Shown: positions 1-13,838 of the stretch, piece by piece
How the letters are laid out: every line of letters begins with the position of its first letter
Position numbering within the stretch: the first letter of the stretch is position 1
Assembly (NCBI RefSeq): GCF_016808095.1
Contig: NC_068973.1
Location: 33,660,077-33,724,076 of the forward strand
DNA from: Vigna angularis
Taxonomy: Eukaryota; Streptophyta; Magnoliopsida; Fabales; Fabaceae
Direction: 5' to 3'
DNA length: 64,000 bases
Made by a program: the position numbers and the translations under genes
The notes under the pieces: model-generated
The model's input: the letters and a program-made list of their open reading frames with translations, nothing else
Databases searched by the model: none
What the model was told of the DNA's origin: nothing

Positions 1-360
1 TAGCCTTGCTTAAATACCAAGTTGCAATCAGCAAACTCATCTCAAGTTCCTGCAAGAAATTTCGGCTCTACAAACTCAAACATCTGTGGATAGCTTTGTG
101 TTGAGTTGAGAGAAATGATTAACAAAAGCTCGCGGAGTTGAAGTGATGATTGGAAAATTAAAGCTGTGCATCATCATCATCTCTAGCTGTTTATAACTTT
201 CCTTCTGGATGGCACAGCATAGAATTTTCTCTTCTGTAGAATTTGTAAGTTGGTAGGAAGATGCTTTAAATGACAGGGTAGAGGTTGGTGACAAGATCTT
301 GAATACGACAGGGTCCTTCTGTAAGATTGCAGAGATACGGATTGTTAGCTAAGGAAATTA
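1..360. other. Possible edge of a transcription unit, unidentified
   Basis: This stretch is less AT-rich than what follows and holds short open frames on both strands. On the minus strand a frame stays open from about 350 down to 76, with a possible acceptor-like TTGCAG further left. On the plus strand an open frame runs from position 4 to a stop near 93. No domain or family is recognisable in any frame. It could be the end of a gene lying mostly to the left of the window, or chance. Low confidence. Confidence 0.2.
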
Positions 361-3300
361 ATTTTTCTGAAACAATTCAAACATTTGCACGGTACAAATG
401 TTTTGTAAATGAATAAATGTTGTGTGTTTGAACATTATAACATTTTTTTTTCTTCTCGAGTTTTGCATTAAATTGTGGAAAATCAGAAACTGGAAAAAGA
501 GAGTAAAATATTAGATTTTTTAATTATGTGAAAAATAATGAAAATGAGATATTTTTGAATTTTTACTATTATTATAAAGAAAAATGTAAATATCAATAAC
601 ATTAATTGTGTCGGATTATGTAATATATTTATGAAATAATCACACGTAAGGCAAATATTAACTTAATGAATTATGCAATTTTGTAGTTAAATTTCTTCAC
701 TTTAGAATGAAAATTTTAAGGAGTTTTTTTTCTGCCGATACATAAATTTAATAATTCAAACTTTGCCACTTATTAAGAAAGTTTTTTTTTGTTGCTTATT
801 AATTTAATTTGTGTATTTGTGTGTATTTTAAAATGAGGGAAAAAAAAAAGAAAAAGCCAGAGATGGTTTATATAAATGAACAACAATGAGTTGTACGGTG
901 GACATCGACATCAGTTTAATTAAGTGACGGACTTTTGATAGGAACGAGGAAAATTTATCTAACAAGGTAAAGTCGTTGTGACTTTCCTTCAAAGTTACAT
1001 ATCCGCATGCTTTTTCGATATGTTTGTTAAATAAAAAATAAATAAATATTTGCATATAGATTTTCTTTTTCTTTTAATTATGAACTCTAGAGAGCGCATA
1101 TGGTAGAAGTTACTTACTACTTATGGATGGTAATATGTTTTCATCTAAAAAATCCCACCTACTTTACAATCTATATTAATAATAGAATAAATAATTATTT
1201 CAATATAATGAGTATTAACTAGTACAATAATTAAAAAAATTATAATTTTAATATACATTTTTTTATTTCACTAATTTAAAAAATATATATAATATGCATA
1301 TGTATATCTTAAAATTTATTAAATTAAGATACACATATGCGTATTTAATATTTAATAATCATCATGTTTATAATAGAAGAAAAATTAACACTAATATACA
1401 ATTAATTTTTTAAATTATTGTTTTAAAATTTCATGTTATAATTTCAATAACTTTTTTATTTCATTTTTATACATATTCCTATTAATTTATTTTAGTTTCT
1501 ATAAATTTATATTACCGGAACTTAAAAATTAAAAAAAAAATTGTATTAGACTGGAGAAATTAAAATAGAATGTGTAAAAATTAAAATTCGTAACTTTTAA
1601 ATATGGACACAAAAAATTGTAAAGTTTGTATAACTTGTTAAAGTTAAATGATTGGTTTTTTTTTTTAAACTCGTTCTAATTTACTTAAATAAATTATGGC
1701 TTAAAAATTCGTATTATGGTCATTGTCTTAAAAAAAATAGTGTTTTCGAAATTTCTCTTTTTGTTTTTTTTTATTCGCGGATGTCTAACTATTTTTATTT
1801 AATTAAAATATTGCGATTATTGGGCACGTGGTCTTCGAGAGGACGACATTAGCCCAATATGAAAGCCCAAGATTCAGCAGGTAGTATGAATTTGTCAAAG
1901 GAAGTGAATTAGAAGTAGGCAGTTTCTTTCTCCACCTTCCTGCACTTTCATATAAGAATATTTCCCAATTTTTCCTTTTCCAGATTATATAATGTTAAAA
2001 GAAAAATACTTTTGTATAATTTGAAATAAAAAATAACTTTTAAATAGTATCATTCAAAAGTTAACGACTTTCATAACCATTTTCAATCTTGTTGGTTGGA
2101 ATTGAATTATTGTTACTCAAAAACGATAAATCTACTTGCAAAAGATTGTATGACGCTCAAGTTAGTAAGAAAACTTGAATTTTTTTTGAATATACACTCA
2201 AGTCAATAAAAAAGTTTAAATCTTTATCAATATATTAAGGATTAGTGACTATTAAGTTTGTATTTTTTAGAAAATACTAGTTGTATTTATAAGATTAATA
2301 CGGGTTGTAAACTTATGTTATCATTAATACTTATCTCAAGTATGTAATAAAAGTATAATAATGACATTATGATATCTTATTATAAATAATAAGCATAATA
2401 TCAAATTATCAAAATTAGTTATGATAAGTGGATATTGTTTCAATAAACATATGTTTGGATTGTTCCAAAATAAAAAGACTAAATAAACCTTATGAGGTTG
2501 TATTATTTAATATGTCTATTGAATTAGATAAAAACAAATGTTATTAACGAATTTTAAATTATGTGATTAATGAATTATTTTTATTTTTAAAAATTTTAAA
2601 TTACACGATTTAAAGAGGATAAAATAAAAAGTTCTTTTTAATATGGGGGAGCATGAAGAAGCTTATGAAGGTGGTGGAAGAAAGTGCGATAGAAGTATGG
2701 TATAAGATGTAATTGTTATTTGGTCAACTGATTAAATACTATTGAAGTCCGTCTCCTTATGTCCTTACTTAAGTATCTTGAACACCAAAGTCCTTATGTC
2801 GAATTAAATTTTGAGTACAAGAACGTTATTTATTATACCTTATGTGAATAAGCACGAGGAGGGAAATAAAACTACATTTAAGGATTATGATTTTTGTGTG
2901 TTTAAATATCATGTGTGTAATATTTTATTAATGATAGGTAAGTTTGATTAATCTTAAATTCTTCACGTAATTGTTGATATAATGTGTAGAATTTTTACGT
3001 AATAGAAGTCAATAGTAAGAAATATAATTTTATTTTAGGAGGATTTCCTTTGACTGTTAGGCTTGGATATTTTGTATACTTTGGGTTGTCTGCGAATGTA
3101 ACAAAAGAAAAGGTGAACTTAGTATATATTTAGAGTACCATCAGTATGGATATTGATGGTTAGGTTGAAAAGGAAAAAACGCTTAACTCAATAAAATTTA
3201 TCTTTGTGTTCTTTTCACTCCTTTTTCTTAATATTATTTGGTCTAATAAATTATTAAAGAGAATGATTTTAAGTCTCTTCTATATATAATGGTTCAAACC

Positions 3301-6177
3301 TGTTATATTTTAATCATATTTATATATCATAATTAATATTGATACTTTAATATTATAATTATTATTTATCATTCTATTATTATTTATTACAATGTTATTA
3401 TACGGATGTTAAGTAAATATTATTAGTATAATAACATAAACTCATTATTCATATTTATCCTATAAATAATATTAATACTTTTAAAAAAATATTTATTTCA
3501 TAATTACTCATATTCCTAAAATCTTAAACTTTTTTACAACAACAACATAACCATTTTTTTTGGTGTTTTTCTCAATCCAAACCAACTACTCAGATTTTTT
3601 TTGAAGTTATTTTTGGCTTAATTAAGCTTTTACTTTCTCTTGATTCCAATCCACATTTTTCTTTACAGTTCTGCATGTAGTCTTTGGAGTTTCAAAATCT
3701 TAGTTTTGATGCTTAGGAATCAAACTGCTATATGACGAAGAAGCTGTTGTAAATTGTGTTTCAATCACCTATTTTCAATTCTAGCTTCTTCTTTGGAGCA
3801 CAACAAAGATAAGGGATGTTAGTGTTTTGTTTGAATCTTAGATTATAATTGAAAAACCTAAAATGGTTACGAGAAAAGTGTTGCAAGTGGTGTTCTGTTA
3901 TCAAATGATTGAAATTTAGAATGTTCTGTTACTGTAGGTGCTATAATGAATGGTCTGGTTGAGTAAAGAAAACTTTCTCTTATTTGATGAAAGATAAGAA
4001 CATTGATTTGTATTAGCTTATAATGTAGATTCATAGAGAAGGAATTTTGATTATCGAATTGATAAGTTTTTTTACTTATATTATTATTCATATTCGATGA
4101 ATTGAATTACTTGGTTTCAGAAAGAAAGTATTGTTTTAATTTTGTTGATATCAATATAATTAATTAGTTTAAGTAATAGATAAATGTACGAAATCGAAAA
4201 AAAAAAAAGGCTGTTAAATAAAACGTTTTTTTTTTTATTTTGTGAAAATGAAGGTTAAAACGTAATGAAAAGAGTCTGAGAATGGCGTGAGTGGTATGAT
4301 TGAGAATGTTTAAATCCAACGGTGTTGAACAGATATCATAATTAGCATGCAGCACCTTCCAACATTGAGCATCATGCATGGTTTTATTTAACAGCAGAGC
4401 GTGCAAATGTAGCACTTCTTAATCATTCTTTCTCTTAATCATCCAACACTCTCTACTTTTTATAGTTAAACATTACTTATGATTACTGTATTTATTTCAA
4501 AATGTTTTCTTTCTTCTAAATAACATTTTTTAACTATTTCTTAAATCCCATCTCTTCAGTTATGTTTCACTTCAAAATAATAGACCAGTAACATTTCAAC
4601 TACTAGCAATTTGCAATTGAGCATGATTCATTTTAATTCAATTGCTAATATTGAATTTGAATTTAAAAGATGTAATTGTCTTAAATATTTGGATATGAAG
4701 GTCTGTCATCTACAACAGCTTTATTTGTTCTAAATATATTTCTGATAATAAAAAAAGTAATATATGCGATCTCTTAAAAAACGTACTGGTGATATATGGG
4801 TATAAAGTCGAACACTTTAAAGTAAAATAAAAATAAAAGTGAATGTCTAATATAATGTGTAATTACAATTTAATGTTAACATGAACAGATGATTTTGAGA
4901 AGTTAACTATACATTCATAAATTACAATATTAATTGAATGATTATATTTATATTTATATATTGTTTATAATTTTAATAAAGATGTTCAAAAGATAGATAG
5001 TTGTTTATTTAGAAATAGTTCTAAAAAATTGTTAAAGAATGAAGGTGTTGGATTAGGGAAGAGAATGGGTGAATACATATTTTCTTTTTTACTTTTCTCT
5101 TTTAAAATGTTTTATTTCTTTACTCGTTAATTATCAATAAATCTCTTTCTAGTCATTCGTGTGATCGACAAACTATATCTATGTTGAGTCTATCGAGAAA
5201 GAGGTTCACTAAAAAGATACAATCATCAATAAAATTTAGCACAACCATATAAGAGATTGATATCATTCTCTAGCACAATAAACTAATGAGTCTTTCATCT
5301 TTATATATTGTTTAACTTTCTCATTTCTCTCCCAAACTTAGATTCACGTTTGGATTCTCAACAATAAATAGTTGTAAGAAAATAAAATAATTTAAAGTTT
5401 AAATTCAAATAAAATTTGATCCTAAAATATATTTTTAATAAAATTTCTATAAGTTAATTTTTTTAAAGTAAATTTACATAAGTTACCATTCTAAAAAATT
5501 CCATCTTTAATATTTTTCTTATAATTTATTATCTTGTAACTCATTTTCTTTCTAAAATTCAATGACTATGAATAACGAGGGTTTACATATTCGATGGGTA
5601 ATATTTATGAATGATCTAATTTATTAATAATACTTATTAATGAATAGATAATAAAAATATTTTAATTATAATATTACATTTAATATAATCTTATTGGGCA
5701 GATAACTTAATATTTTTTTTTTTGAGAGGTTGGATATTGGAGAATGAAGTGTTGGAACATTGTGGTTGGAGAGTGGAAAAGAGTGACAGAAACGAGAGCG
5801 TGATAGAGAGACAGTGAAGAGAATAGGTTATATGTCGCACTCTGAACCCGACAATCCAAAATTAAAAGCCGCTTTCTTGTCTCCCAAAACATCATTTCAC
5901 TTTATACTCTTTTTCCTCTGTCTCCAAACACACTCTTTCTATTTTTAATCCTTCATCCTCTTTCAACTCTCACACTCCGACTCAATTCATTTTTCTTCCT
6001 CACCAATTTATGCTCCACACCACTATTTTATTACACATATCACTCAATAAATAAAATATTACTATCATATACAATAATCTTACATGATTTAAAAGATAAA
6101 ATTAAGTGTAATTTAAATATTGTTTTTACCTATACTTTTTAGAACTGTATAAACCTAAAATAAATGCAATTATATAA
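361..6177. other. AT-rich intergenic DNA, no gene seen
   Basis: Stop codons are dense on both strands and no conserved protein motif is visible. The only open frames are short and made of low-complexity residues (Phe, Tyr, Lys, Ile runs). A G-box-like CACGTG core occurs near 1827, but no gene is attached to it. I see no tRNA or rRNA gene. Confidence 0.6.
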
Positions 6178-6362
6178 AGATAATGATATTTTGATAATAT
6201 TTTTTGACAACATTTTAACATCATCTATGTGTCATCATGTGATTGATCCAAAATTACTTCACAATCAATAACAATAATCATAAACATCAACATAAATCAC
6301 AAAATGACGCGTAAATAGTGCTAAAATGTTATTAAAAAAATGTTGTCAAAATATCATTATCC
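6178..6362 (-). mobile_element. MITE-like element, copy 1
   Basis: About 185 bp bounded by imperfect terminal inverted repeats. The left end reads GATAATGATATTTTGA and the right end is its reverse complement TCAAAATATCATTATC. Inside the termini, ACAACATTTT-type sequence is also mirrored. There is no coding capacity, as expected for a non-autonomous miniature inverted-repeat element. A second copy in the opposite orientation lies about 830 bp downstream. Target-site duplications are not clear, so the superfamily is not assigned. Confidence 0.6.
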
Positions 6363-7190
6363 TTATGTAAAACATTTATCTATCATAATTAAATTTTAAG
6401 TGTTGGATAAAATCTGCTGATTTAAGATTATTTCTTTGTTTATAGTTTTATTGTTGATACTATATTTATATAATACTCAATTAAAAAAAACGTTTTTAGT
6501 GTTTTAAACGATGGCTAACAGATGCACCCTAGATTTATAAATGAGTTAAAAACAAGTTCAATTATGTCACATTATATTTAAGTAACTCACTCATATCTTA
6601 TTTTGTTAAATCACTCGTATCTTATTTTATTAAAAGACAATCCGACATTTTTATTGATTCGTTAATCTTGTTAAATAAATATATATAAAAAAAATCTTTC
6701 TAAAAAAGATCTATATTCCAAAAAAGTAAATTACTGAGATAATAAAAGGTGTAGTTGTGACAAACTACATTGTTTTCTTTGTTTTTTCTATACAGTGAAG
6801 TATTTTTTACTGAATAAAAGGGTACTAAAATTTAGTGAAGTAGGTTGATAAATTTTGGTGTTGTATTTATGTTTCCTATTTTGGATGAAATTGTGTTGTT
6901 GGAGCACAATGCATTGAAATTTAATATGGTGGCCTAGTGATTCTTTTTCAGGTTTGCTGTATTCCTAGAGCACTATGAAGAGGGAAACAGTTTGAATAAT
7001 GAAAGAATGTAGAATTAAAATACTTGATTGTTGTTTTCCTTATTTGCCCTTTTATGTAACCTAAGCGCCTTACAAGTATGACCCACAAGATGTATGAGAG
7101 ACAGTAATGAGTGGGATCCATACAGTGGTGATGCTTCTGGCTTTGTGTGGACATATATGGTAATTGTATTAACTTAGCGTTTTGTTTAAG

Positions 7191-7365
7191 TAAAATAATA
7201 TTTTTTCAACATTCTTTTATAATATTTTAACATTATTTATAATTGGTTTATATTAATGTTTATGATTATTATTATTGATTGTAAAATCATTTTGGACCAA
7301 TCACATAATGATACATAGATAATATTAAAATATTGTAAAAAAATATTGTCAAAGTATCATTATCC
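7191..7365 (+). mobile_element. MITE-like element, copy 2 (inverted relative to copy 1)
   Basis: About 175 bp. Read on the plus strand it matches the reverse complement of the element at 6178-6362 along its whole length, including the central TTTATGATTATT and TTGGACCAATCACAT blocks and the right end AAAGTATCATTATCC. The left terminus is decayed. It is non-coding. Between the two copies (6363-7190) and to the right (7366-8860) I see AT-rich sequence with no gene. Confidence 0.55.
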
Positions 7366-8860
7366 ATGGTACCTAAAACGTGGATGAACGAAGTGGGAGA
7401 ATCTTACCACTTTGCTCGGTTAATGAGTGGAGTTTCTTCTTGTACAAGCATTTCAAATAATTTTTTTTATCCATTAGTTAAACCTTCGTAACTTTTATTT
7501 TATTTCCTTTTATTTCATTCCTTCAACTTATTTATCTCATTTTTACCAAACAAATTAAATATAATTTCAAATTTCAAGTGCAGACGTCCTACAAATAATT
7601 TAATAGTTTGTAAAGTTAAACTTAAATTCATATATACTTCAATTTCATATCACATCATATATTTTATATATCAAGTATTAGTTTAAGTCTTATATGAAAT
7701 AAAAATAAATTAAACTCATATTTCAATGTTATTATATTTTCCAAGGGAATGATAATCAATAGAAAACTAAAATAATACATTCAAAATTTATAGGTTTAAA
7801 ATTTTATTTAATATGGAATTTATTTTAAATAAGTTTTTCTAAATTCATTTCTTTGATGTTTTTATATTTGATGATCTTTTTTTTTATCACATTCTAAATA
7901 ATTAATATCAAATCTTTACCTATAGTTCTTTAAATCTTTAAGAAATAACTCATCTAATTAAACAATTAGATAATTAATATCATATTTAAAAGTATATAAA
8001 GAAAATAAGTTGAATGTGTCTTGTTTTCTTCTTCACAACCAATTTTTCTTTAATCACTTTTAAAAGATAATCTATCTTTTTAAGTTTAAAATTAAAAAAC
8101 TTATTATCATAATCTAATTGAAATTTCGTAATTACTAAAAAATAATCTGTAATAATTGAGCCACAACAAAAAAATGTTATGAAGAAATACATGGTATATT
8201 TATAAAAATTAAATATACAAAAACTCATGAAATAAAAAAATAATAATATGAATTATTACACTAATATTTCATATCAAGTCAAATAAAAGAGTTAATTTTT
8301 TTTCTTCAAATATGAAAAAAAGAAGACATATAAAAAATGGAACAAAAATAGTGAAATTATGTCTACTTTTTTTCTTCAAAAACAAAAAATAAATAAAATT
8401 GAAAAATAAGTATAACTTATGAAAAACTCAAAAAACAATAAAAAGCTAATTTAATTTTCATATATATTACATATAATATGAAAATTTAAATTTCTTTTAA
8501 AAGTTTCTAATTTAAAAGTTTAGAAACTTTAAAAAAAAATTGGGAAGACATGATTTTGTGTTGAAAAACTCATCCGAATACCGACTTTACCTGAATAAAT
8601 GAAAACAATATTTTGCAGCAGAATGATAAAATACATGTTATTTTCTTTCTGTTTCATAAAGTTTTGCATTTTGTTATTTTGGAAGCACACAAGCATGGTT
8701 CAGAACTCTGCAGAATTTAGATCAGAAAAATACTAAATTGGGTCTTAAAATGAAGTTTTGGCATGTAGCTCTTAGTTTCCACAGATCAATTCATACAAGA
8801 AGAATAAATCAGCCGTGGTGCGCTCTCAATCATCATAAAAGCAGGGCCATTCAGGACTGA
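7366..8860. other. Intergenic DNA upstream of the Aux/IAA gene
   Basis: Very AT-rich up to about 8570, then somewhat more balanced up to the Aux/IAA leader. No coding region is recognised. The last few hundred bases presumably contain the distal promoter of the Aux/IAA gene, but I cannot point to a decisive element. Confidence 0.45.
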
Positions 8861-9129
8861 AGGTGTGTTCCATAGTATATGTTCGGCGGAATATTATTAA
8901 AAAGGTGACAGTACCTTACTCAAATTTAAATAAATTTAAATTAAAATTAAATGAAGGGATACTGCAAACAAACAAACTTTGTCTTGGACATGGGAGGAAA
9001 ATTGAAAATTACAGAAAGAGAAGTTTTTTTTTTTTACAAGAGGCTTTCCTTTTTATTAAAGTCATATATTTTAATGCATGGAGTTTCACATCAGACAGCA
9101 AAAGCTTTAGTTACTTTATGCCCAATGGA

Positions 9130-10287
9130 GGGTCCTTAGTTCTCTCTCTCTCTCACTCTCTATCTTCTCTTCGTCTCAAAGTTTCAATCACTCTTCTTCT
9201 TCATCTTCATCCTTTCTGATCTTCTGTTTTTCTCAGGTAAAATGTTTTCATATTGCAGCTTGTGTGCTTTGCTTCCACGTTTTGTTTTCTTATGTTGGTT
9301 GGACTAAGCAATTGGACCCTGAATTTCTGGAACCTTTCTGCAACCAACCCTTTGTCTGTGTGTCTTTGTTTTTACCCTTTTTGCTTTCATGCCTCTTACT
9401 TTGCCATGGGTCTTTGTCTTTCTCATTATTAATGGCCGAAGATAGTTTTCAATCTTTCTTAATACTTTCCCAAATTCCTCTCAGACCATTCAGACAAGTA
9501 TGATCTTTTCTTTCTTTCTCATCTTTTTTGAGAGTTTTTTTTTTTTTACTTAATGGTTTGTGATCTTTCCCCCATTTATCTCTCTTCAAGGTCTGCGCAT
9601 AAAGAACTGATCTTTGTTTTTTTCTCTTTTTCTAAAGTTTGTTTATAGAAGATTTAAATGATTGAGTGAAGAGTATGGTTCACGAATCCAGAATTCTCCC
9701 TTAGCCATCAATTTCTCTATATATTTTTTGCTCTCAAGATTTATCCTTTTGGTTATTTTTTAGAACTTTTTAACTTTTTTTCACCAGAAAAAGTAATAAT
9801 TACCCTGTTTGCACACTATGTGACCATAAAAGATTGTCGTATTTTCTGATATTTTTATTGTTTGTTTAATTATTATTATTATTTTTGTGTGTTTCTTCTA
9901 ACTCCCAAAACTCAAATCCTTAGTATCTAATTTGGAATTTGCATTATTAAAACGTTATAGAAATGTATAGTTTGATGATTGTTATTAATATCATGCATTT
10001 TGGGGATAAAGCAAAGAAATTTTGAGAAGATAGGTATACTTGAGTTCAATACATTGTAGAAGTTCTGAGATGAATTGTTTGTTAGGGTTGTTTACAGATT
10101 AGAAATCAAGTGTGGCAAGCTGTTTTTCAGTGTAGCTTTTACGTTTTCTGTTTGTTTGCTTGCCGATCTTGAAGGTTGTGGCATGTAAAGTTAGATAGTT
10201 GAGATTACCGAGTTTGGTTTATGAAAAATGTGAAATGGTGTCATTGCTTGATAGGGCATACAAAAATTGAGTGCTTTGGGTTAAAGT
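9130..10287 (+). promoter_or_regulatory. Probable 5' leader of the Aux/IAA gene, with a leader intron
   Basis: A CT-rich stretch typical of plant leaders runs from about 9135 to 9236 and ends in a good donor (CAG followed by GTAAAA at 9237). A polypyrimidine-rich acceptor (TTTTTCAG ending at 10130) precedes the start codon at 10288; an alternative acceptor ends at 10254. This would give an intron of about 0.9-1.0 kb in the leader. The transcription start was not located. The leader intron is inferred from splice-site shape only. Confidence 0.45.
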
Positions 10288-13200
10288 GTGATGTCTCCAC
10301 CATTGCTGGGCATAGGAGAGGAGGAGGGTAAAAGCAATGTCACTATGTTGGTTTCCTCATCAACCACCATGGAAAGTGTGTGCCTGAAGACCTTAGAATT
10401 GAAAGAACGCAACTACATGGGGTTATCTGATTGTTCTTCTGTAGACAGCTCAGTTCCGTCTTTCTCAGAAGAGACTAAAAGTAATCTGAACCTGAAAGCC
10501 ACCGAGCTCAGGCTTGGGCTTCCGGGATCACAGTCCCCTGAAAGAGATTCCGATTTTTGCTTAAGAAGCTCAACTCAATTTGATGAAAAACCCTTGTTTC
10601 CTTTGCGTCCTCTCACTGACGATCACCATTCTTCAACCAAGACTGCTGTTTTGGGAAACAAGAGAGGGTTTTCAGATGCCATGAATGGCTTCTCGGAGGT
10701 AAACACCAATTCACTCGAAGGATATGTACTTTTTAAATTTTTGCCTTACCCTAATCTATCATGCAGGGGAAGTTCCTAATTGATTCTGAGAACAATCCTA
10801 TACTATCTCCGAGGCCCGGTTCTAACTTGGGATTAAACCCTGGTTCTACACTTGAGAAGGCTGGGGCTCAGCAAATCAAAATGAAAGAAGCAGCAACAGC
10901 AAAGGAGCCTCATTCTGCCAATGAAACTAGACCAAGTATTAATTGTTCTGCAAATAACAGTAACAGTGCACCAGCTACCAAGTAAGTGGAAAACTATAAC
11001 CGATCACATTAAGTTTGGAAGTTGGTTTTAACTGTGGGAATCACCTCTAACCATATCATGCTTGCGTTTCAGGGCTCAGGTTGTGGGGTGGCCCCCTATA
11101 AGATCATTCAGGAAGAATTCATTGGCAACTAATTCAAAGAACAATGAAGAAGTTGATGAAAAAGTAGGGGGTGGTGCACTGTTCGTCAAAGTCAGTATGG
11201 ATGGTGCTCCCTATTTAAGGAAAGTGGACTTGAATAATTACTCTACATATCCAGAATTATCTTCTGCTCTTGAGAAGATGTTCAGCTGTTTTACCATAAG
11301 TAAGACTAAATTAGTTTTACGAGGAAAAATTGACCTTAAAACTTGACCTTTTTCAATTATTTACATGGACAGTCTGCTTGGATCCAGTTACTGCTTGTTT
11401 TGGTATGATAACAGGTCAGTGTGGATCTCATGGAATTCTGGGCAGGGAAATGCTGAATGAAACCAAGCTGAAGGACCTTCTTCATGGATCAGAATATGTT
11501 CTTACATATGAGGACAAAGATGGAGATTGGATGCTTGTGGGTGATGTTCCCTGGGAGTAAGTTCTAACTCATATGCACTTACTTTTCCACTGCCTTTTCT
11601 TTAAAAGAATAAAGTCCTCAGTGACAGCAACTTTATATTCGTAAAATGCGTATTCTCATGATATAGTTTTGATTCCTCTTAGCTTGTCTTGGGAAAGAAG
11701 CTAGGAAGCACTAAAACTTCAAAATGATTCCATAGTTAGATTAATATAGTATTTTACCGTGTCTATATATTTTTGTCTTAATATTAATTTAGGATTTCTT
11801 ATTAATGATAATTATATTACTTTATATGGTGAATCTTAGCTGCTTCGTGTTGTAAAATTTTTAAATTTATCTTATCCGCATATCAGTTTTTAGTTCTTCT
11901 ATACGTGTTTCGTGTCTCTGTTTTCTGGGAAGGAACTTTGATAAATTGTTGAAAAATGATTTGGCGTGTAAGCTTTGTGCACGAGACATTTGAGTAACTT
12001 GTAGCTTATTTTCATAAGAAACTTCAACTAACTTATGAAAGGAGCTACTAGTTACAACCTGTAGGTGTGGATCTGTGGAATGCATTTCCTGTTTTGTAGG
12101 GGACATCGAAGATTAAGTTAGATTCCCGGGAATACCATTATTACTAGGAATATTAGTCCCATCCAAATATGGTTGGTAAATACTAGGAAACATCTTCCGT
12201 TTCTATGGGAATATATGATTCTTGTTTGAGATTTTACGTCAACTAGAAATAAGACCAATTTATAATATATAATTAGGAGCAATTCTCATTTTACAAGATG
12301 GTTTTGTAAGGATGAGTTAGGTTTAAACTCATTTTCTAATATGGTATCAAAGTTTATCCATGTGAGGTTTGTTGGGAAACAAACTAGTCTACTGTTAGTC
12401 CATGCCATATGAACCTCCATATTCTTACATGCTGAGTAACTGTCCTTCCTGTGCTATTATCAGTTTATGAATTTTCAAAGGAATTTTTTGAATGCATAAT
12501 GAGTTAATGAGTAGTTTAACATTAAATTTTAGTACTGGAGAAATAAATTTCAGTCTTGATAATATATTTCCAGGGATTGCCACAACTTTTATTTTTTGAG
12601 CATAGTGATAGAACTATGCAATTTTATGAGATCATGATTTACTTTTGCTGAGGTAATGGATTTTGTAGCAATGGCAACTTGTAGGAGTAAGATTGATTTT
12701 TTAACTATTTTGATATGTAAAACCATAATGTAATTTAGGTTTTCTTTTAAAGAACAATAGATACTCCTTTATTTTTTTCGGCAACTGGGCTAGCTATATT
12801 TATTTACGTTTAATTTTGGTTTAATGGCAATTCCCAAAATCTTACTCTTATCTATGAATTATATGGTGTAACGGTGCGATGGTATAAGAACATTTAAAAA
12901 CTTTTGCTACAAGTGAAATGTTGTGGTTATTCAATAATGTGGTATCTCCTCGTCTTCTAATAATAATAACGTATACTTTTCCATTGATAAAAACCACTTT
13001 CATATATATTGGTCAAGCTTTTTGCATGCCTAATTTAATCTTTTCATGAAATGAAGTTGCATAATGTTTGTTTCCCAGCAAACGAATTTCAAAAATGCAT
13101 CAACTCTTTGCAGGATGTTTATTGAAACATGCAAGAGGTTGAGGATCATGAAGAGTTCCGATGCCATTGGTTTAGGTATGTTTTATCGAACACATCTATC

Positions 13201-13838
13201 TTATAAGTATAACTTTGAACATACTTGTCTGAAAATCGTGTATGTAGGAAAGGAAAAGCAATGAAGGAACAAGCCTCGAGTTCGTCAATTCAATGCATAT
13301 ATAACATGGTTAAATGGTTTATCAGTCAATAAGCAAACAAAAATTTCAAATTGCCTGGTAGTTATTTCAATTGTGCAGTGGTGGTGGCAAGAATACAAGA
13401 AGAAGTTATATCTATAATCTTAGTAATAAAGTAGTCTTATGGCTACACCTACAGTGCTAAGACTTGTAGTTCAAATAAAGTTTGAAAACAAATAGCTTCT
13501 ACCCAATGAGTTTATTTTGCATTGATGTCAAAAATGCTTGAACATGTTCAGAATCCAGATATGGTTAGAAGTGAGCAATTTTTTCAAATTTTACGAAAAT
13601 GCTTATAAAAAAAATGAATGTGAACTATAAAAATTGTGAATCAGTAGATAATCATAGAAACACAAGTTGAAATTATTTTACTGTCACAATTGTTTGAAAT
13701 CTGATTTCAACTTCTGTTAATGTCCCTGAGTTACACGTACTAGAAAATTTAGTCTATTCATATCTTGTTTGAATTTACATTTTTTTGTGCCAACTTGCAG
13801 CTCCCAGGGCTGTTGAAAAAAGCAAAAGCAGGACCTAG
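10288..13838 (+). CDS. IAA9: Aux/IAA auxin-response repressor, IAA8/IAA9 type
   Basis: Nuclear repressor of auxin-responsive transcription. It binds ARF activators and is degraded through TIR1/AFB when auxin is present. Coding exons are 10288-10698, 10767-10981, 11073-11299, 11415-11556, 13114-13175 and 13801-13838. All have GT/AG borders, phases close exactly, and the product is 364 aa. All four family signatures are present: the EAR motif LRLGL (residues 73-77); the degron core VGWPPIR (213-219); and a PB1 domain (about 243-345) with the basic KVSMDG face and the acidic EDKDGDW face followed by VGDVPWE. A C-terminal basic tail (EKSKSR) may be a nuclear signal. The long N-terminus and GLSDCSSV block match the IAA8/IAA9 clade, whose members run about 320-365 aa. 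Intron 4 (1.56 kb) carries a TRIM-like LTR. The start is the ATG conserved in the clade. IAA8 versus IAA9 is not resolved. Confidence 0.93.
12223..12352 (+). mobile_element. TRIM-like solo LTR in Aux/IAA intron 4
   Basis: The sequence at 12223-12341 (119 bp) aligns along its length with the 121-bp LTRs at 55890-56245. Shared blocks include CAACTAGAAATAAGACCAATT, the central TTTTGTAAGGATGAGTTAGG and the end TTTTCTAATA. A primer-site remnant, TGGTATCAAAG, follows directly at 12342. It is decayed and non-coding, oriented like the host gene. Only the LTR and primer site remain. Confidence 0.65.
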
